A stretch of 64,000 bases of DNA from Actinomycetota bacterium. Its GTDB lineage: Bacteria; Actinomycetota; Thermoleophilia; Solirubrobacterales; JACPNS01. Numbering within the stretch: position 1 is the first letter of the stretch; every line of letters begins with the position of its first letter. This document shows positions 1-8,285 of this stretch, piece by piece. The notes below the pieces were generated by a model. That model ran no database searches. It had not been told where the DNA came from and saw only the letters and a list, made by a program, of their open reading frames with translations. The position numbers and the translations under genes were made by a program. Where the stretch lies: positions 85,214 to 149,213 of the forward strand of contig JACQZY010000003.1 in the NCBI GenBank assembly GCA_016213645.1, read 5' to 3'.

Positions 1-139
1 CAAGCGCGAGCGAGTACGTGAAACCTGAGCAACCGCCGCCCTTCACGCCGACGCGCAAACCGGCGTCCTCGGTGCTCTTGTTCTGGCCCGTCAGATATTC
101 CTTGACCTTCTCGGCCGCAAGATCCGTAAGCGTCAACAT
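1..139 (-). CDS. A-type Fe-S carrier (IscA/ErpA/HesB family), C-terminus off window
   Basis: The reverse strand from the ATG at 139 encodes about 46 residues that run off the left edge: it begins MLTLTDLAAEKVKEYL and ends in a VGVKGGGCSGFTYSLAL-like stretch. This is the N-terminal half of the HesB/IscA fold, including the first conserved cysteine (GGGCSGF). The paired C-terminal CxC lies outside the window. Family members carry [2Fe-2S] or [4Fe-4S] clusters to apo-proteins in the cytosol. The divergent neighbours are BolA and a CGFS glutaredoxin, which also act in Fe-S trafficking and support the call. ErpA and IscA cannot be separated from this fragment. Confidence 0.78.
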   Translation of the reverse strand, partial: MLTLTDLAAEKVKEYLTGQNKSTEDAGLRVGVKGGGCSGFTYSLAL

Positions 140-300
140 CGTTCTCTCAATCCTCGTTTCGGCGGCGGCCCCGGCGGCCGCACATATCCTGACTGCAGTC
201 CATTTTACAGCGCCCGCAGCGTAAATCGCCGATTCTCATCGGTTTTCACATTCCGGCTGTGTTATCGACAGTCAACGGATTCTCGATACCCTCTGGTCTG

Positions 301-540
301 ATGACGATGATTGCGGAGATCAAGCAGCGCATCGAAGAAGCCCTTCCCGGGGCCGTAGCCGATGTCACGGACACCGTCGGCGACGGCAATCACTTCCGGG
401 CAGAGGTCACCGCGCCGCAGTTTGAGGGTCTGTCCCGCATCGAACAGCATCAACTGATCAATCGAATCTTCACCGGGGAGCTTGGCGGACGCATCCACGC
501 GCTCGCGATCAAGACCCAGGTGCCGGCGGTCGTCGAGTAG
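301..540 (+). CDS. BolA family protein
   Basis: A 79-residue BolA-fold protein starting MTMIAEIKQRIEEALPGA. Conserved features are visible: GDGNHF (His31), the RIEQHQLIN helix, and the C-terminal GRIHALAIKT strand with the family's invariant His66. BolA proteins pair with monothiol CGFS glutaredoxins to bind or relay a shared [2Fe-2S] cluster. The very next gene, 29 bases away, is such a glutaredoxin, so the two are probably co-transcribed partners. An in-frame GTG at 259 would add 14 residues that do not look like BolA; 301 or 307 is the likely start. No strong ribosome site is visible. Confidence 0.88.
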   Translation: MTMIAEIKQRIEEALPGAVADVTDTVGDGNHFRAEVTAPQFEGLSRIEQHQLINRIFTGELGGRIHALAIKTQVPAVVE

Positions 541-569
541 ACGCGCCGGCCACGCCACTGGAGGCCATG

Positions 570-965
570 ATGGAAAACGAACTGCGCGCCCATATTCAGA
601 AGCTGATCGACGAGAACGAGGTGATCCTCTTCATGAAGGGCAACCCGGAGGCGCCTGCGTGCGGCTTTTCGGCCCGCGCGGTGGCGATCATGAACTCGAT
701 CGGTAAGGCGTACTCCGCGGTCGACATCCTGCCCGACCCACGCATCCGCGAGGAACTTTCCTCGATCAGCGACTGGCCGACGATCCCACAGCTGTTCGTC
801 AACGGCAAGCTGGTCGGCGGTAGTGACATCATGGTCGAGATGTACGACGACGGCGAACTGGCAAAGGTGATGGGTGTTGAGCAGCCGTCCGATGAGAACC
901 GCCCCGCGGCAGTTGACGCGAAGCCCCAAGCGCCTGCGCTGCAGCTTGAGAACAAACTCGACTGA
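570..965 (+). CDS. grxD: Monothiol glutaredoxin (CGFS type)
   Basis: A 131-residue single-domain glutaredoxin with the CGFS active site at residues 31-34 (context EAPACGFSARAV) and the glutathione-binding segment WPTIPQLFVNGKLVGGSD. Monothiol Grx of this class bind a glutathione-ligated [2Fe-2S] cluster, alone or with BolA, rather than acting as general reductases. The C-terminal 25 or so residues after the Grx fold are a Pro/Ala-rich extension. The GGAGG at 560-564 sits five bases before the second ATG (570) but only two before the first (567), so 570 is preferred. It directly follows the BolA gene. Confidence 0.92.
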   Translation: MENELRAHIQKLIDENEVILFMKGNPEAPACGFSARAVAIMNSIGKAYSAVDILPDPRIREELSSISDWPTIPQLFVNGKLVGGSDIMVEMYDDGELAKVMGVEQPSDENRPAAVDAKPQAPALQLENKLD

Positions 966-1032
966 CCAAATTGCGTAAGCGCCGTCGGCCCGTGGTCGGC
1001 GGCGACCGTGCAACCGATTAGGCTCGCAGCCC

Positions 1033-1899
1033 ATGGCCGTTCGCATCGTCTGTGACAGCACCACCTACCTGACGAGCGAGCAGATCACTTCGTGGGACAT
1101 CGAAGAGGTCAGCCTGTCCGTGGTGTGGGGCGAGACCAGCCGGCTGGAGACCGAGATCACCGACCTCACGTCGTTCTACGACGAGCTGCGCGAGATGAAA
1201 AACCTGCCGACGACGTCGCAACCGTCGGTGGGACAGTTTCTGGAGACGTACTACCCGATCATCGACGCAGGCGACGACATCGTCTCGCTGCATTTCTCCA
1301 GTGGCATCTCGGGCACTTACAACTCTGCGGTACAGGCGCGAGAGCAGCTTTTGCGCGAAGGCATCGACGAAGATCGCGTGATTGTGATCGACACCGGTTC
1401 GGCCTGCGGCGGTTATGGCCTACTGGCGCTGGCGGCAGCCTCGAAAGCCCGCGCCGGCGGCACGCTCGAAGAGGTTCTGGAGGCCTATCGCCAGATGGAC
1501 GAAGGACTCAGTTTCTGGTTCGCGATCGACACGCTGGAATACCTGCGGCGCGGCGGCCGTATCGGCGCCGTCGCTTCGTTCGTGGGTACTGCGATCAAGA
1601 TCAAGCCGATTCTGACGGTCACCCGCGAGGGCATTGTCCCGGTTGAGCGGGTGCGCACCGAAAACCGCGTGCTGGCGCGCATCGTCGCGCTGGCGATGGA
1701 GTACATCCCCGAAGGCGGCGACTTCTTGGTGCAGCATGTGCAGGCTCCGGACCGCGCACAGATCGTGATCGACGGCATTACCGGCCTGCTTGGCAAAGTT
1801 CCGATGATCACACCCGCCGAGATCGGCCCGGTGATCGGCGCACACGTTGGTCCCGGACTAATCGGCGTCGGCGTACACCCGGCCGGACTGATCTACTGA
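1033..1899 (+). CDS. DegV family fatty-acid-binding protein
   Basis: A 288-residue protein covering the whole DegV fold. Near the N-terminus is CDSTTYLT. The lipid-headgroup motif TTSQPSVGQF is at about residues 60-69, followed by HFSSGISGTYNSA at about 87-98 and a C-terminal EIGPVIGAHVGPGLIGVG segment. In Firmicutes DegV/FakB proteins bind a fatty acid for phosphorylation by the kinase FakA. No fakA-like gene is in the window, so the lipid and partner here are unknown. The ATG at 1033 matches the family's usual start. Confidence 0.88.
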   Translation: MAVRIVCDSTTYLTSEQITSWDIEEVSLSVVWGETSRLETEITDLTSFYDELREMKNLPTTSQPSVGQFLETYYPIIDAGDDIVSLHFSSGISGTYNSAVQAREQLLREGIDEDRVIVIDTGSACGGYGLLALAAASKARAGGTLEEVLEAYRQMDEGLSFWFAIDTLEYLRRGGRIGAVASFVGTAIKIKPILTVTREGIVPVERVRTENRVLARIVALAMEYIPEGGDFLVQHVQAPDRAQIVIDGITGLLGKVPMITPAEIGPVIGAHVGPGLIGVGVHPAGLIY

Positions 1900-1948
1900 C
1901 CGCGACCGGACCGCCGCTTGACGGTCGCGCAGGGCGGGTCGGTTTTGC

Positions 1949-3019
1949 TCAGCTCGTGGCGGGAGCCGGATTCGCAGGGCGTTTACGCGTTCGCGCCCCC
2001 CGCCAGAGGTCTTTGCCCACAATCTGCACCATCGCCGCCACCGGAATCGCCAACAACACGCCGAGCACGCCCAGCAGGCTGGCACCGATCAGCACCGCGA
2101 TGATCGTCAGCAGCGGGTGCACGCTGATCGTGCGCCGGTAGATCACGGGCTGCAGCAGGTTGTTCTCCACGCCCTGGTATGCCGTCAGCACGATCAGCCA
2201 GATCACCGGATCCCAGGGGAAGTCTCCCAGCGCGGCCGCCGCGATCGTGATCAGTCCGCCCGCGATCGACGCTCCGACCATCGGGATCAGGTCCAGAAAC
2301 GCCATCAGCACGGCCAGAGGCGCCGCAAACGGCACGCCCAGCAAGCTCAAGGTCAGATAGGTGACCGACCCGGCCGCAACGCTGATGAGCAGATTCCCCA
2401 ACACATAGCCTGAGATCACGCGATAGATCTCCTCGGCGATGCGTCGCGCGCGAAGCTGCCGCTCGCCGCCCAACTGATCGAGCGCCCAGGTCACCAGGCG
2501 AGGTCCGTCGAGCAGCATCAGAAAGACAAGCGTCAACACCGTGATCAGCTGCACGAACGCCGAAAACGCGCCGAAAGTGATCGACTGCAGCGTCCCGGCG
2601 GCGCTGCCGAGCTGCGTCGGAAGTTCCTTGGCGGACTGTTTGAGGCTGTCTACGACGTCGTAACGGTCGTTCAGGTCGCGGATCCAGCCGGTCCGCTGCA
2701 ACCGGCTCAGCTGGTCGGGGACGTCCACCGCCAGCTCGCGCACCCCGGTTGCGATCGGCGGCACGACAAGTAGGCCGACCAACACCACCAGCAGGGCCAC
2801 GATCACGTAAACCACCAAGATCGCCACCCAGCGCGGAATGCGCCCACGTCCCTCGAAGAAGTCCACCGCGGGCCCGAGCGCGACCGCGAGAAACGCGGCG
2901 ATCAGCACCAGCCCAAGCGCGGTGCGCGCAAGGTAGACGAGATAGCAGAGAGCCGCCAGGCCCACCACCACGAAGAAGATCTTCGCGATCAGGCGCACGC
3001 TGACCGATGTCGCGGTCAC
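1949..3019 (-). CDS. AI-2E family transporter (YdiK/PerM-like membrane protein)
   Basis: A 356-residue integral membrane protein of the PF01594 family. It has an N-terminal pair of hydrophobic segments (about residues 10-45), a third near 65-85, a soluble middle region, then clustered C-terminal segments containing the conserved LAVLMAFLDLIPMVGASI stretch. Related proteins have been linked to export of autoinducer-2 or small ions, but most are uncharacterised, so the substrate here is unknown. The start is a GTG at 3019 (MTATSVSVRL). It stands alone: the next minus-strand gene upstream ends 135 bases away. Confidence 0.85.
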   Translation of the reverse strand: MTATSVSVRLIAKIFFVVVGLAALCYLVYLARTALGLVLIAAFLAVALGPAVDFFEGRGRIPRWVAILVVYVIVALLVVLVGLLVVPPIATGVRELAVDVPDQLSRLQRTGWIRDLNDRYDVVDSLKQSAKELPTQLGSAAGTLQSITFGAFSAFVQLITVLTLVFLMLLDGPRLVTWALDQLGGERQLRARRIAEEIYRVISGYVLGNLLISVAAGSVTYLTLSLLGVPFAAPLAVLMAFLDLIPMVGASIAGGLITIAAAALGDFPWDPVIWLIVLTAYQGVENNLLQPVIYRRTISVHPLLTIIAVLIGASLLGVLGVLLAIPVAAMVQIVGKDLWRGARTRKRPANPAPATS

Positions 3020-3154
3020 ACTGGCAAGCTAACGCAGTGGGTGGATGCGAAGGCGTTGAGGGGTCGGCGGCGTGTTCAGACAGGGCGGGCGACGGCGTCA
3101 GCCTAGGCAGCCGGGGGCAGCCGTAACGGCCGGCATCGGCCTTGACGGCAGGCG

Positions 3155-3376
3155 TCAGCCGTGACGGCGGCGCAGCCGCCGCACCATCATCGTGCCGACG
3201 ACAAACCCGGCCACGCCAGCGGCGACAGTGAGCTGCTGTTTGTGCTCCGCCACGAAGCCACGCCAGTCGGTCAGGCGGGCAACTTCGGTGCGCGCGTTTT
3301 CGACCGAGGTGATCAGCGCCATGCGGTTCTCCTCGATCGCGGCGCGAATCTGTTCTGGACTGCGTTCAAGCGTCAA
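3155..3376 (-). CDS. DUF3618-like small protein
   Basis: A 73-residue protein beginning MTLERSPEQIRAAIEENR, the typical opening of DUF3618 proteins. It has one hydrophobic segment (about residues 48-66, LTVAAGVAGFVVGTMMV) and a basic RRLRRRHG tail. The function of the family is unknown. The TTG start abuts the stop codon of the holin-like gene (TGA-TTG), implying translational coupling. Together with the holin-like and DUF4235-like genes it forms a membrane trio often seen together in Actinobacteria. Confidence 0.75.
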   Translation of the reverse strand: MTLERSPEQIRAAIEENRMALITSVENARTEVARLTDWRGFVAEHKQQLTVAAGVAGFVVGTMMVRRLRRRHG

Positions 3377-3994
3377 TCAACTCACCGGACCCTTTTGATC
3401 GGACGGCCCGCTCGGCTCGATCGGCTCGCGCGGTTCAGAAGGCTCGCGCGGTTCGGAAGGTCCGCGTGGTTCGGAAGGTACAGTCGGCTCCGATGGGCCG
3501 CGCGGCGCGGGCCGCACGCTCGGCACGATCGGGCCGGTGTCGCCGGTCGATTCCTCGACGGCGACGGCGTCGAACTGTTGAATGCCCGGTGCCTCGCCCT
3601 CAGGCTGAAGCGCATCGCGCATCTTGCGCGCCTCGTCAAGCGCGGTTTCGGGCACGAGCTTGGAGCCCTTCTGGATCTTCTTCAGCGCAAACAGCGCCGC
3701 GATCGTGGCAATCACGAACAGGAACACCGCGACGATAAAAAAGCCAAGCCATATGTACTGGTCGGCGATCAGGTCCGTCAGGAAGAACGAAACTCCTATC
3801 AGCAGGATGATCAGCCCAAAGAACGCAAAAACCCCGCCGAGAATCGACGCCACCGACCCGCGCAGCAGGTTCTTGAGCGCGATCGTGATCTCGGTGCGCG
3901 CGAGTTCGATCTCGTCGTGCACCAGCATCGTCGCGAGATCGATGATCTCGCTGACCGACTTGCCGAGCGGTTGCTTGTCTCGCGGTTCCGGCAC
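3377..3994 (-). CDS. Phage holin family protein (holin-X/DUF1469 type)
   Basis: A 205-residue protein. The first 45 residues form an amphipathic region typical of PF07332 (SEIIDLATMLVHDEIELART). Two strong membrane segments follow at about 50-75 and 82-105. The last 60 residues are a low-complexity Pro/Glu/Ser tail with PSEPREPSEP-like repeats, predicted disordered and probably cytoplasmic. Despite the name, such proteins in Actinobacteria are chromosomal envelope proteins, not lysis genes, and nothing here suggests a prophage. It sits between the DUF4235-like and DUF3618-like genes. Confidence 0.78.
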   Translation of the reverse strand: MPEPRDKQPLGKSVSEIIDLATMLVHDEIELARTEITIALKNLLRGSVASILGGVFAFFGLIILLIGVSFFLTDLIADQYIWLGFFIVAVFLFVIATIAALFALKKIQKGSKLVPETALDEARKMRDALQPEGEAPGIQQFDAVAVEESTGDTGPIVPSVRPAPRGPSEPTVPSEPRGPSEPREPSEPREPIEPSGPSDQKGPVS

Positions 3995-4007
3995 AGCGGG
4001 GTATTGC

Positions 4008-4145
4008 TCAGTCGATCGGCGGCTCTTCGTCGAAGACGACGCGCCAGATCTGTTCGGCAGCTTTGCGCGAGGCGATCGCGGCGAGCGCGCCGAGGCCCGC
4101 GAGCAGTCCAGAGAACATCAATCGCCTGACCAATTCGTTTTCCAT
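4008..4145 (-). CDS. DUF4235-like 45-residue membrane protein
   Basis: A very small protein, MENELVRRLMFSGLLAGLGA onwards, with one transmembrane helix (about residues 8-25) and a conserved-looking IWRVVFDEEPP tail. That helix-Trp-Arg-acidic-PP pattern matches the middle of DUF4235 proteins, which are usually longer, so this may be a short variant. A GGAGG lies nine bases upstream of the ATG at 4145, supporting this start over longer readings of the frame. It leads the trio with the holin-like and DUF3618-like genes (13-base and zero-base gaps). Function unknown. Confidence 0.65.
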   Translation of the reverse strand: MENELVRRLMFSGLLAGLGALAAIASRKAAEQIWRVVFDEEPPID

Positions 4146-4185
4146 GCTTGCGCTGCCTCCGGGGGTGCGGGTGACGGAACGTTCG

Positions 4186-5076
4186 CTACCAGTCGTATGC
4201 GTCAGGTACGCGGTTGGCGAGGCTCGGTAGCTTATCGCGGATCGCCGTCTGTTCGGCAGTGTCGAGCGTCGCCAAAATCGGGGTTTCGCCGTCATCCCCC
4301 GCGCGGGCTAGAACATCTCCCCAAGGGTTGATGATCATCGAGTTGCCGTAGGAACGGCGGTCGCCGTCGTGGAAGCCGCACTGATTGGCGGCGACCACAA
4401 AACACTGGTTTTCGACCGCGCGGGCGCGCAGAAGCAATTCCCAGTGAGCCTCACCGGTGACGTAGGTGAAGGCGGCCGGCACAAACAGCACCAGTGCGCC
4501 GCGCACCGCGAGGATGCGGTAGAGCTCCGGAAACCGCAGGTCGTAACAGATCGTCAGGCCGGCGGGTACGCCGACCGGGTGCGCGTACGCCGAAACCCGG
4601 TCCGCCGCTGCTGCGTCCGCCGCGGCACCGCCCGCCGTCAACAACGTCGTCACGATCTCTTCCCCTCGCTGTTCGTGATCGCTCTCGCGATAGACCTGGC
4701 CGCCCACCTCTACGTCGAACATATGAATCTTGCGGTAGACGGCCTTGATCTCGCCGTCGGGACCGGCATGCACGCAGGTGTTGGCCAGCTTCTCGCGTCC
4801 CGGCACACGCTCCACAAACGATCCGGCGACCAGGTCGATCGACAACTCACGCGCGAGATCGCGCAGTCGCGTCACCGTGGGGCCGTCCAACGGCTCGGCG
4901 CCGTCGAAGTAGTCGCGCGAATTACCGAGCAGGTCGAACTTTTCCGGCAACAGCACCACATTCGCGCCGCGTTCGGCGGCGTCTCGCACGAGCCGTTCGG
5001 CAGTGGCCACGTTGGTTGCCTTGTCGGCCTGCGAGTTCATCTGAATCGCCGCAACGATAATTTGGGATCCGCTCAT
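4186..5076 (-). CDS. Nitrilase-superfamily carbon-nitrogen hydrolase (Nit1/Nit2-like amidase)
   Basis: A 296-residue hydrolase with the full Glu-Lys-Cys triad: Glu45 (VVLLPEKF), Lys116 (VYRKIHMFD) and Cys177 (LTICYDLRFPELYR). The KIHMFD and CYDLRFPELYR motifs are typical of the Nit subgroup, which includes omega-amidase and deaminated-glutathione amidase. The exact substrate cannot be read from sequence. It lies 40 bases upstream of the DUF4235-like/holin/DUF3618 trio on the same strand. Start: ATG at 5076 (MSGSQIIVAAIQMN); ATG 5082 and a further upstream frame are possible but poorly conserved in character. Confidence 0.87.
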   Translation of the reverse strand: MSGSQIIVAAIQMNSQADKATNVATAERLVRDAAERGANVVLLPEKFDLLGNSRDYFDGAEPLDGPTVTRLRDLARELSIDLVAGSFVERVPGREKLANTCVHAGPDGEIKAVYRKIHMFDVEVGGQVYRESDHEQRGEEIVTTLLTAGGAAADAAAADRVSAYAHPVGVPAGLTICYDLRFPELYRILAVRGALVLFVPAAFTYVTGEAHWELLLRARAVENQCFVVAANQCGFHDGDRRSYGNSMIINPWGDVLARAGDDGETPILATLDTAEQTAIRDKLPSLANRVPDAYDW

Positions 5077-5238
5077 CCGCATCAGGCTATCTATCCGTAG
5101 TAAGCACGGATTTTTGGGCGGGCGGTGCAAGTCACCGACTTTTGAGGATTGCCATCCGGGCGGGATGGGTCCAATATGTTCTTACATCGAATTGCTCTGG
5201 GGACACACCCGAACAATTCGCCCTTGAATCACCGCTAA

Positions 5239-5301
5239 GGCACGGATGCACTCGCGATGGTGTTGTGGCAGACAACTACCGGCACTCAGTGCGTCCGTGC
5301 C
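5239..5301. other. Long imperfect hairpin in intergenic region
   Basis: Outer arms GGCACGGATGCACT (5239-5252) and AGTGCGTCCGTGCC (5288-5301) pair over 14 positions with one G-T wobble. Inside, GGTGTTGT and ACAACTACC form a second stem around a GGCAG loop, with one bulged base. The element lies in the roughly 250-base gap between the MerR gene end and the nitrilase start. No T-tract follows either arm, so a simple intrinsic terminator is unlikely. It could be a structured 5' leader of the nitrilase transcript, a small RNA or a repeat element. I see no gene in this gap. Confidence 0.5.
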
Positions 5302-5336
5302 CCGGCGGACTCCTCTTCGGACTTCGCGCGCGGCGG

Positions 5337-6077
5337 TCAGCCTGACCGGTGACGACGGCGCAGTTCGGCCACCAGCAGTTTGATGTGCATCGCCGAGAGC
5401 AAGTCGCGCATCGGTTCGTGTCCGCGTTCGATCAGATCGGCCGCGTCTTCGGCGTCCATGCGTCCCGGCAGGCGGTCCGTGATCACGTCCACCTCGTCGC
5501 GCGCCAGCGCCTCAAGGTGACGCATGTAGATCAACGCGTCGTAGACGGTGAAGCCGAGCGCCTCGCCATAGCCGCCCTCGCGAAAACGCGAGATCGCCTG
5601 TAGAAAGTCGGCGTCGGCGGCGCCGTAGCGCTTGCCGCCCTTGCCCTGCACCGGATCGAGCGCGCCGATGCGCTCGAAACCGTCGAGCACGTCTTCCGGC
5701 AGCCCGAGTTTGTCGACCGCCTGTTTGCGCGTAATACCGCGGCCGCTGAGCATCTGCTGCGAACGCGCCAGCAGCGTGTCCTCCAGCTTGAGACGCGCCT
5801 CGACCTGATCGGGCTCGCTCTTGAGTATGCGCTTGATCACCTTGAGCGGCATGTAACGCTCTTCCTGCAGACGCTTGATCAGCTTGATCCTCTCCACGTA
5901 GTCAGGCGAATACCAGGCCATGTTGCGACTGGTCTTGACCGGCTTGGGCAGTAACCCCTCGCGCAGGTAGTGCTTGATCGTGGCCGACGGAACGCCACTG
6001 GCCTCGGCAAGCTCGCCCATGCGCAGCAGTCGCTCGCCTTCGACGTCGTTCTTCTCGGGCAGAGGCAAAGCGGTCAC
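5337..6077 (-). CDS. MerR family transcriptional regulator
   Basis: A 246-residue regulator with an N-terminal MerR winged-helix domain (about residues 16-85): LRMGELAEASGVPSATIKHY, then YLREGLLPKP, and the wing ending in RLQEERYMPLKVIKRIL. The C-terminal 150 residues contain a second helical region with no cysteine metal site, suggesting an organic or acyl-CoA type ligand rather than a metal. It is the last gene of the acyl-CoA operon and overlaps the racemase gene by GTGA. LiuR, a MerR protein, controls branched-chain acyl-CoA catabolism in Proteobacteria, so this protein is a candidate reader of the palindromes at 10734 and 17851. Confidence 0.88.
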   Translation of the reverse strand: MTALPLPEKNDVEGERLLRMGELAEASGVPSATIKHYLREGLLPKPVKTSRNMAWYSPDYVERIKLIKRLQEERYMPLKVIKRILKSEPDQVEARLKLEDTLLARSQQMLSGRGITRKQAVDKLGLPEDVLDGFERIGALDPVQGKGGKRYGAADADFLQAISRFREGGYGEALGFTVYDALIYMRHLEALARDEVDVITDRLPGRMDAEDAADLIERGHEPMRDLLSAMHIKLLVAELRRRHRSG

Positions 6078-7291
6078 TCCCCCGTCACCGCACCGCTTTC
6101 ACGCAGCGCCGCAATTTCATCCTCGGCGTAGCCGAGCGCCGTCAGCACTTCCACCGTGTGTTCGCCGAAGGCAGGCGCCGCTTCGGCGCGGGCGGGCCGC
6201 ACCCCGTCAAACTTAAACGGCGGCGCGAGCTGGCGCACCGGCCCCACGCCGGGCTGTTGAATCGTGGTCACCATGCCGCGCTGCGTCACGAGCTCGGAAT
6301 CGAGCGCCTCTTCGATCTCCAGAACCGGTTCTATGCAGCAGTCGTGCTCGTCGTTGAATCGCGCCCACTGCGCGCGGGTGCGCGATTTGAAGACCTCGGC
6401 CACCGCGGCGTGCGCCTCCGATCCGGCACGTTCGAACTGCTTCTCGATCAGGTCCTCGCGGCCGGTGCCTTCACAGAAGGCGCGCCAGAACTTCGGCTCA
6501 AGTGCGCCGCAGCTGATCCAACCATCGGCCGCTTCGTAGGGCATGTAACACAGCCACGCGCCCGCCAACTCCACGTCGCCGCGCCGCAGCGGCGCCTCGC
6601 CCGCAAGCGCCCGCGCGGCCGGCATCGCCAGCCAACTGATTGCGCCGTCGGTCATCGAGATGTCGACCAGCGAACCCTCGCCGGTAGCGTCGCGACGGCG
6701 TAGCGCGGCGAGGATCGCGATCGTGGCCATTTGCGCACCACCGCCGACGTCTGCCACTTGTCCCGCGTTCTGCACGGGCGGACCGCCCGCCGCTCCGGTC
6801 AGCGCGAGCATCCCGCCGAGGCCCAGGTAATTCATGTCATGGCCGGCGCGGTCGCGATAGGGGCCGTCTTGTCCGTAGCCCGTGATCGCGCAGTAGATCA
6901 GGTTGGGACGCGCCTGCTTCATCGTCTCGTAGCCAACGCCGAGCTTGTCCAGCACGCCGGGCCGGAAGCTTTCAAGCACGATGTCGTGCTCGGCAACAAG
7001 CTTGAGCAGCACGTCGCGCGCGGCGGCGTCTTTGAGGTTCAACCGGATCGATCGCTTGTTGCGGTTGAGCGCGTTGAACTGCGCCCCGGCGACGCCACGC
7101 TTCTGTTGTTTTTCGTCGCCCAAATACGGAGGCGCCCAGCGCGCGTAATCGCCCAGGCCGGTGTCTTCCACCTTCAGCACCTCAGCGCCGAGGTCCGCGA
7201 ACAGCAGGCTGCAGAAAGGCCCGGGCAGCAGGCGCGACAGATCGAGCAGCTTGAGCCCGGCCAGGGGTTGCTGCGGGCTGAGATCAGGCAC
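6074..7291 (-). CDS. CaiB/BaiF family protein, alpha-methylacyl-CoA racemase type
   Basis: A 405-residue class III CoA-transferase-fold protein. The racemase catalytic pair is visible: His141 in AGHDMNYLGLGG and Asp171 in QVADVGGG. Their 30-residue spacing equals that of His126/Asp156 in mycobacterial MCR. That favours alpha-methylacyl-CoA racemase (2R/2S epimerisation of 2-methylacyl-CoA) over CoA transfer. The start is taken as the GTG at 7291 (VPDLSPQQPLAGLKLLDLSR): upstream residues are not protein-like, and this codon overlaps the preceding stop by eight bases. The 3' end overlaps the MerR start (GTGA). It is the fourth gene of the operon. Confidence 0.87.
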   Translation of the reverse strand: MPDLSPQQPLAGLKLLDLSRLLPGPFCSLLFADLGAEVLKVEDTGLGDYARWAPPYLGDEKQQKRGVAGAQFNALNRNKRSIRLNLKDAAARDVLLKLVAEHDIVLESFRPGVLDKLGVGYETMKQARPNLIYCAITGYGQDGPYRDRAGHDMNYLGLGGMLALTGAAGGPPVQNAGQVADVGGGAQMATIAILAALRRRDATGEGSLVDISMTDGAISWLAMPAARALAGEAPLRRGDVELAGAWLCYMPYEAADGWISCGALEPKFWRAFCEGTGREDLIEKQFERAGSEAHAAVAEVFKSRTRAQWARFNDEHDCCIEPVLEIEEALDSELVTQRGMVTTIQQPGVGPVRQLAPPFKFDGVRPARAEAAPAFGEHTVEVLTALGYAEDEIAALRESGAVTGE

Positions 7292-8255
7292 GGTCGGCTC
7301 CGGAATCGCCGTCGCCGTCAGCGCCACGGCCGCCGTCGCCGTCGCCAGTGGTCGCGTTCGCGACGATCGCGGCCGGTTTCGCCGCCCGCGGGACACCCAA
7401 CAGCTCGCGCGCCTCGGCGATACTCGCCACGCGCCGTCCGCTCTGCTCAACGAATCCGCGCGCGGCTGCCACCAGATCGCCGTTACTAGACGCCATCTCG
7501 CCGTCCGGCAGGTAGAAGTTGTCCTCAAAGCCCACGCGGACGTTGCCGCCCTCCTCAAGCGCGCGCGGAATCAACTCCCACTGCTCACGCGACACGCCCA
7601 CCAACCCCCAGTTGTTGACGCCGTCGTACTCGGGCACCTGCTTGGCCATGTGGGCCAGATTGTCCGGCGTGGCCGGAGCCCCGCCCAGCACGCCCATCAC
7701 GCAGCTCACCTGCAACGGCTGTTCCAAGATGCCCATGTCGATCAGCGGGATCAGCGAGCCGATGTGACCCAGCTCGAAGCACTCGTGTTCGGGCCGGATG
7801 CCGTACTCGTTCATCGCCGTCAGAAACTGGATGATTACGTCAAAGCTGTTTTCGAAAACGAAGCTGAAGACAAACTGCTTGCGCCGTTTCGAGTACTTGG
7901 CGTAGTTCATCGAGCCCATGTTCAGCGCCGCGACATCCGGCCGCAGCTCGCGCAGGTACTCAAGCCGCTTCTCCACGCTCAGCCCGACGGCGCCGGTCGA
8001 GTAGTTGATCACCACGTCAGGGCATTCGGCCTTGATCGCGTCGGTGATGTTGCGGTAATCCTCGATCTCGAAGCTGGGCGCGCCGTCGGGCGTGCGTGCG
8101 TGAATGTGGATCATCGACGCGCCCTCTTCAACGGCGCGCCTTGCCTCGGACGCGTATTCCTCGGGCGTGTAGGGGATGCCCGGGCACTGCTCTTTGCTGG
8201 CGACGATGCCGCTGATCGAGTTGGTGATGATCACCGGCTTGTCAAATCCGCTCAT
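7284..8255 (-). CDS. BKACE (DUF849) beta-keto acid cleavage enzyme
   Basis: A 323-residue TIM-barrel protein of the BKACE family, which condenses a beta-keto acid with acetyl-CoA to give acetoacetate plus a new acyl-CoA using a metal ion. The metal-binding pair HIHAR (His50, His52) follows the barrel start, and the family stretches NYSTGAVG and VMGVLGGAPATPDNLAHM are present. The founding member is 3-keto-5-aminohexanoate cleavage enzyme; substrates vary widely, so this one is unassigned. The last 20 residues are a Gly/Asp-rich low-complexity tail. It is 30 bases after the carboxylase gene and overlaps the racemase start. Confidence 0.86.
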   Translation of the reverse strand: MSGFDKPVIITNSISGIVASKEQCPGIPYTPEEYASEARRAVEEGASMIHIHARTPDGAPSFEIEDYRNITDAIKAECPDVVINYSTGAVGLSVEKRLEYLRELRPDVAALNMGSMNYAKYSKRRKQFVFSFVFENSFDVIIQFLTAMNEYGIRPEHECFELGHIGSLIPLIDMGILEQPLQVSCVMGVLGGAPATPDNLAHMAKQVPEYDGVNNWGLVGVSREQWELIPRALEEGGNVRVGFEDNFYLPDGEMASSNGDLVAAARGFVEQSGRRVASIAEARELLGVPRAAKPAAIVANATTGDGDGGRGADGDGDSGADRA

Positions 8256-8285
8256 TGCTGAATCTCGCTTTCGCTAGGCCGGCCG

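Noticed and set aside
3061..3160. Repeated GACGGC/GTCAGCC words in the gap before the AI-2E gene
   Set aside because: Short, irregular and imperfect; no clear structure or array.
3377..3994. Prophage fragment suggested by the holin-like gene
   Set aside because: No endolysin, terminase, integrase or capsid genes; the trio with DUF3618- and DUF4235-like genes is typical chromosomal content.
5142..5345. 67-residue plus-strand frame in the gap before the MerR gene
   Set aside because: No ribosome site, no recognisable protein features, and it covers the hairpin element.
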